A stretch of 16,892 nt of DNA, taken from the NCBI GenBank assembly GCA_036939355.1, contig JALLAP010000185.1:1-16892 (forward strand), written 5' to 3'. Both the position numbers and the translations under genes were made by a program. Below the pieces are notes generated by a model. The model was given only the letters and a program-made list of their open reading frames with translations. It did not search any database and had not been told where the DNA came from. Within the stretch, counting starts at the first letter, position 1. Each line of letters starts with the position of its first letter. This stretch comes from Thalassiosira profunda (Eukaryota; Bacillariophyta; Thalassiosirophyceae; Thalassiosirales; Thalassiosiraceae). Positions 14,535 to 16,892 of this stretch are shown here, piece after piece.

Positions 14535-15719
14535 CTACACCGTCACAGGGATGACTCCGTCAAAGTGGCATTCTCCGCCTTCGGTCCAACGGACCCTGAC
14601 CGCCAATGCCTTGACTCCACCCTTCACCGCCTCCGCCAACACCTCGGCGAAGACCGGACAACGCTCGTGGCACGCCCTAACACTCTCACAATCGGCGCGA
14701 TTCACCACGAACAGGACAACGGGCGTGACGTCCTTGCTTCGAAGGGCTTGCAAGTTTCGCAGGTGCTTGCACGCCCGTTCGGACACCACCTTCGACCCCT
14801 CAAACGTCTGCCCGCGGGTTCGGCCCCAAGGAAAGAGAGCGGCCCTCTGGTATCCACCTTTGCCTTTTCCTTTTGTTTTGGTTGACGACGGAGCGACGAC
14901 AACGCAGTGCCCGGGGCCGGTGATGGCGGGTTCCGTTCCGGCCTCGTAGTCAGCGCAGACAACATTTTTAACCTCCCAGATAATTGTGTGGGTCTTTGAC
15001 ATCGGGGCATTGCGGGAGAGCGTCATCTGAAAGTCGACGCGGCTGTCGCCCAGAGTCACTTGACGTCGAAGGTCGATTGTTGTGGTATTCGTGTTGTTGT
15101 TGATACTGCTTTCGTCGTCGGTCTCCGCCTTCTTCGGACTCCCGCTCTTCGTCGCCCCGCCATTGACCGGACCAAGTTCCAGGCCCTTCGGGAGGGACAG
15201 TGCATCGCGGAGTAATCCTCGTCGCAACACCTCCTCGGCCACTGACTCTCCCAAACGAGGGTGCACTCCCACCAACACTCCTGGTCCCGTCGCTGCCAGC
15301 GGTGCCCCGCGGCCCAACTCGATCGAATGGGACGTCTTGCCTCCCGGGGGACGTCTGGACAAACACACCTCCGAGCCCGGGACGCACATCCCTCCCACAT
15401 CCAATGCGGGGGCGTGCGCGAGCACCGTCTCCGCGGAAGCCTTTTTCTTTCCATTGAGGAGGGCCACGTCGGCCACGTACGGTGATTTGATGGCGGCGCT
15501 GGGCCGCTTGACGAGGGTGCCCCGCACGAGCTTTCCTAGGTGGAGCAGCGGTGGCATCTCGGCAGTGCTTCTCTTGTCGCCAGAGGATACCTTCCTCCGT
15601 TTGGGCGTCGATTCCTTGGAGGATCCGCGGCGTGTCCCTCGCGCCGTCGGCGCCATGGCGGTCGAGAGGGATAAAGGGGATAGCAGGAGAGCGACCACTA
15701 TCGTCGCCAGGGGGAGCAT
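14535..15719 (-). CDS. sfsA: SfsA-family protein (predicted nuclease-like fold) with N-terminal targeting peptide
   Basis: Single exon, 394 aa from the ATG at 15719. The frame is open 47 codons upstream, but MLPLATIVVALLLSPLSLSTAMAP is a clear signal-type start. STAMAP may be a weak ASAFAP variant, giving plastid or secretory targeting. A basic PKRRK (39-43) offers a nuclear alternative. Family features: GTLVKRPSAAIKSPYVADVA (67-86, like the LIKRYKRFLADV opening of SfsA), VPGSEVCLSRR, VLVGVHPRLGESVAEEVL, SRVDFQM (226-232), WEVKNV (248-253) and SERACKHLRNLQAL (313-326), then VLFVVNRAD. The Asp of SRVDF and the E-x-K of WEVKNV form a PD-(D/E)xK-like set. Bacterial SfsA is about 235 aa; the excess here is the presequence plus low-complexity inserts (NNNTNTTT near 207-214; KTKGKGKGG near 281-289). 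SfsA was first described as affecting maltose metabolism in E. coli; its biochemical role is unsettled. Confidence 0.82.
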   Translation of the reverse strand: MLPLATIVVALLLSPLSLSTAMAPTARGTRRGSSKESTPKRRKVSSGDKRSTAEMPPLLHLGKLVRGTLVKRPSAAIKSPYVADVALLNGKKKASAETVLAHAPALDVGGMCVPGSEVCLSRRPPGGKTSHSIELGRGAPLAATGPGVLVGVHPRLGESVAEEVLRRGLLRDALSLPKGLELGPVNGGATKSGSPKKAETDDESSINNNTNTTTIDLRRQVTLGDSRVDFQMTLSRNAPMSKTHTIIWEVKNVVCADYEAGTEPAITGPGHCVVVAPSSTKTKGKGKGGYQRAALFPWGRTRGQTFEGSKVVSERACKHLRNLQALRSKDVTPVVLFVVNRADCESVRACHERCPVFAEVLAEAVKGGVKALAVRVRWTEGGECHFDGVIPVTV

Positions 15720-16309
15720 GGACGTTGAAAATGAACCTTCCCCTCTCCCGCCCCTCTCACTCTCCGCTGAGTCAGCACAGAGCACAACTCCTCGATGATT
15801 GTGCACCGTCGTGTCGAGTTCACCGCCGGCGCCGCCACCGCCCGAAGCGCGCCGCGGCAAAGAGCGCCTCCTCTGTGCGTTCAGGGCCCGATGTGCCTCG
15901 CACTCGCCGATTAGACTCCGCCTGCACTCGCCTCGGCCCTGGGCGAGGAGCTGAGCGGGGCGCTGGCTGATCGCGCTGGGGGCGGGGGAGGGGGAGAATA
16001 AGGCCTCTTGACTACAGCTAGATAGGTAGTGATTCCTACGTCAAAAATCTACCTCCCTCTCCCGCGCGGCGCGCCCTCATTCACCCCCCCACACCTCCGG
16101 CTCATGCCTGCCCCGCGCCCTGGCGTCCACCATCCTCGCACCGCTTCCTCTGTTTTGGCCCTGCTGTCGCCCTCTGTGATCGGCGTGAAAGATCGGCGCT
16201 GGCGGCGTCCCATTTTGCCTTTGGCCCTGGTGCCGCCCTTGAATAATCCGTCGGCGCGGGCGCCAGGAGCCAATCCACAATCTTCCACAATCCACACATC
16301 ACCAACAGA
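15720..16309. promoter_or_regulatory. Divergent promoter spacer, genes 8 and 9
   Basis: 590 bp. It holds GCTGAGTCAGCA at 15766-15777, close to the SfsA start, and three G5 runs at 15978-15994. Near the membrane-protein start, AATAAT lies at 16242-16247, and CCACAATC is repeated at about 16275-16293. Open frames across it are low-complexity and not believed. Confidence 0.55.
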
Positions 16310-16892
16310 ATGCTCTTGGAGGCCATCAACTCCGTCTGCCTCACCTTCCTGGCCACCGAATACCTCCTCAACCACGACGACGCATCGATCCTCGGCTACC
16401 TGCAATTATCATTGGCATCGCCGCAATCGCGCCCCCAGCGATACATATTTGTGTTCGTCGCATGCATCAACCTCTTTGTGCATTTTCACGATGTCGGCGC
16501 GGCGCTAGCACAATGGACGCACGACAAGGTCGAGACCCTCTTCCGCATCCCTCGGATATTGGTGGCGATCTCTTCTTTTTTGATTGCGCTCTACTGGGAT
16601 TGCCGGCACAAGTATGCGCGTAATGCAAAGCAGCAAGCAAACCCGGCTCCGTGGAGCAACGTTTACTTCGGTCTTCAGGTGGCGCAATCCTTCTGCAAAT
16701 TGTTACCGGTATACCCATTTTTGGCCGTGGTGATATCTTTTGGGTTCCTCTTCGTCATCACGGCGTTTGAGAAGCTGCACCTTCCCTTGCAGGTGCTGAA
16801 CGGACCAATCTATTACGGCACGCTGTATGGTCCGCTGATGATGCTCTATTGGGACGTGAAGAAACAACTCCATGACCGGGGGAACGTCCTCC
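16310..16892 (+). CDS. Multi-pass membrane protein, unrecognised (3' partial)
   Basis: Open from the ATG at 16310 (A at -3) to the right edge with no stop: 194 codons plus one base. Hydrophobic spans at about 5-20, 44-58, 82-96, 132-152 and 165-182 suggest at least four membrane helices, separated by short polar loops such as WDCRHKYARNAKQQANPAPW. There is no long signal peptide, and no motif that I can assign to a family. The frame has the GC-rich third positions of its neighbours and no low-complexity sequence. The overlapping frame at 16029-16508 is Pro/Ser/Arg-rich and ends early, so this frame is preferred. An intron beyond the edge cannot be excluded. Confidence 0.65.
   Translation, partial: MLLEAINSVCLTFLATEYLLNHDDASILGYLQLSLASPQSRPQRYIFVFVACINLFVHFHDVGAALAQWTHDKVETLFRIPRILVAISSFLIALYWDCRHKYARNAKQQANPAPWSNVYFGLQVAQSFCKLLPVYPFLAVVISFGFLFVITAFEKLHLPLQVLNGPIYYGTLYGPLMMLYWDVKKQLHDRGNVL

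Noticed and set aside
15720..15860. 47-codon N-terminal extension of the SfsA gene
   Set aside because: Gly-rich and would bury a clear signal-type start MLPLATIVVALLL internally.
16029..16508. 159-codon + frame before the right-edge gene
   Set aside because: Pro/Ser/Arg-rich shadow that overlaps the hydrophobic frame from 16310, which runs to the edge without a stop.
1..16892. tRNA, rRNA, transposase, integrase or terminal repeats
   Set aside because: I looked for T-loop motifs, recombinase motifs and paired terminal repeats by eye and found none convincing.

Overview
The window reads as nuclear DNA from a stramenopile alga, most likely a centric diatom of the Thalassiosira type. The grounds are: N-termini with a signal peptide followed by an ASAFAP-like plastid motif (SAAFAP in the 12791 gene, AAFAY in the 4601 gene); a Pro/Ser tetrapeptide-repeat wall-type protein with W/Y-Y-P-D cysteine repeats; an LRR protein ending in the RREKIYHLLS / WKMPSLY signature that I recall from large diatom gene families; short spliceosomal introns (69-174 nt); and a compact, GC-rich layout. 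The species assignment is inference from memory, not a search.

Nine protein genes are supported, two of them cut by the window edges. In order: (1) <1-3302 +, nine visible exons, PSxQPS repeat protein with five C-terminal cysteine repeats; (2) 3480-4601 -, HisN-type inositol-monophosphatase-family phosphatase, probably plastid; (3) 4955-7051 +, three exons, metallophosphatase of PPP/ApaH-like fold with altered motif residues; (4) 7141-8346 -, MATH-BTB-SAP protein; (5) 8909-10363 +, coiled-coil LRR protein of a diatom family; (6) 10441-12351 -, two exons, mitochondrial propionyl-CoA carboxylase beta subunit; (7) 12791-14473 +, plastid-targeted TraB-like protein with two C-terminal membrane segments; (8) 14535-15719 -, SfsA-family protein with an N-terminal targeting peptide; (9) 16310->16892 +, start of an unrecognised multi-pass membrane protein.

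The strands alternate perfectly. Convergent pairs are separated by only 177, 89, 77 and 61 bp, divergent pairs by 353, 562, 439 and 590 bp, so every promoter sits in a shared divergent spacer and neighbouring 3' UTRs almost certainly overlap. The genes do not form one pathway. They share a tendency toward organelle targeting (histidine biosynthesis, TraB-like and SfsA to plastid or secretory route; propionyl-CoA carboxylase to mitochondrion).

The most interesting signals not explained by the genes are: a bipartite upstream element shared by two unrelated genes (5 and 7); an internally duplicated exon-plus-intron unit in gene 1 whose coding part differs only synonymously; multiple-of-three, stop-free introns in genes 1 and 6; 11-bp phased repeats just ahead of the MATH-BTB-SAP gene; and recurring TTGCAAT palindromes in introns and one 5' flank. 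No tRNA, rRNA, CRISPR array or mobile element was recognised.
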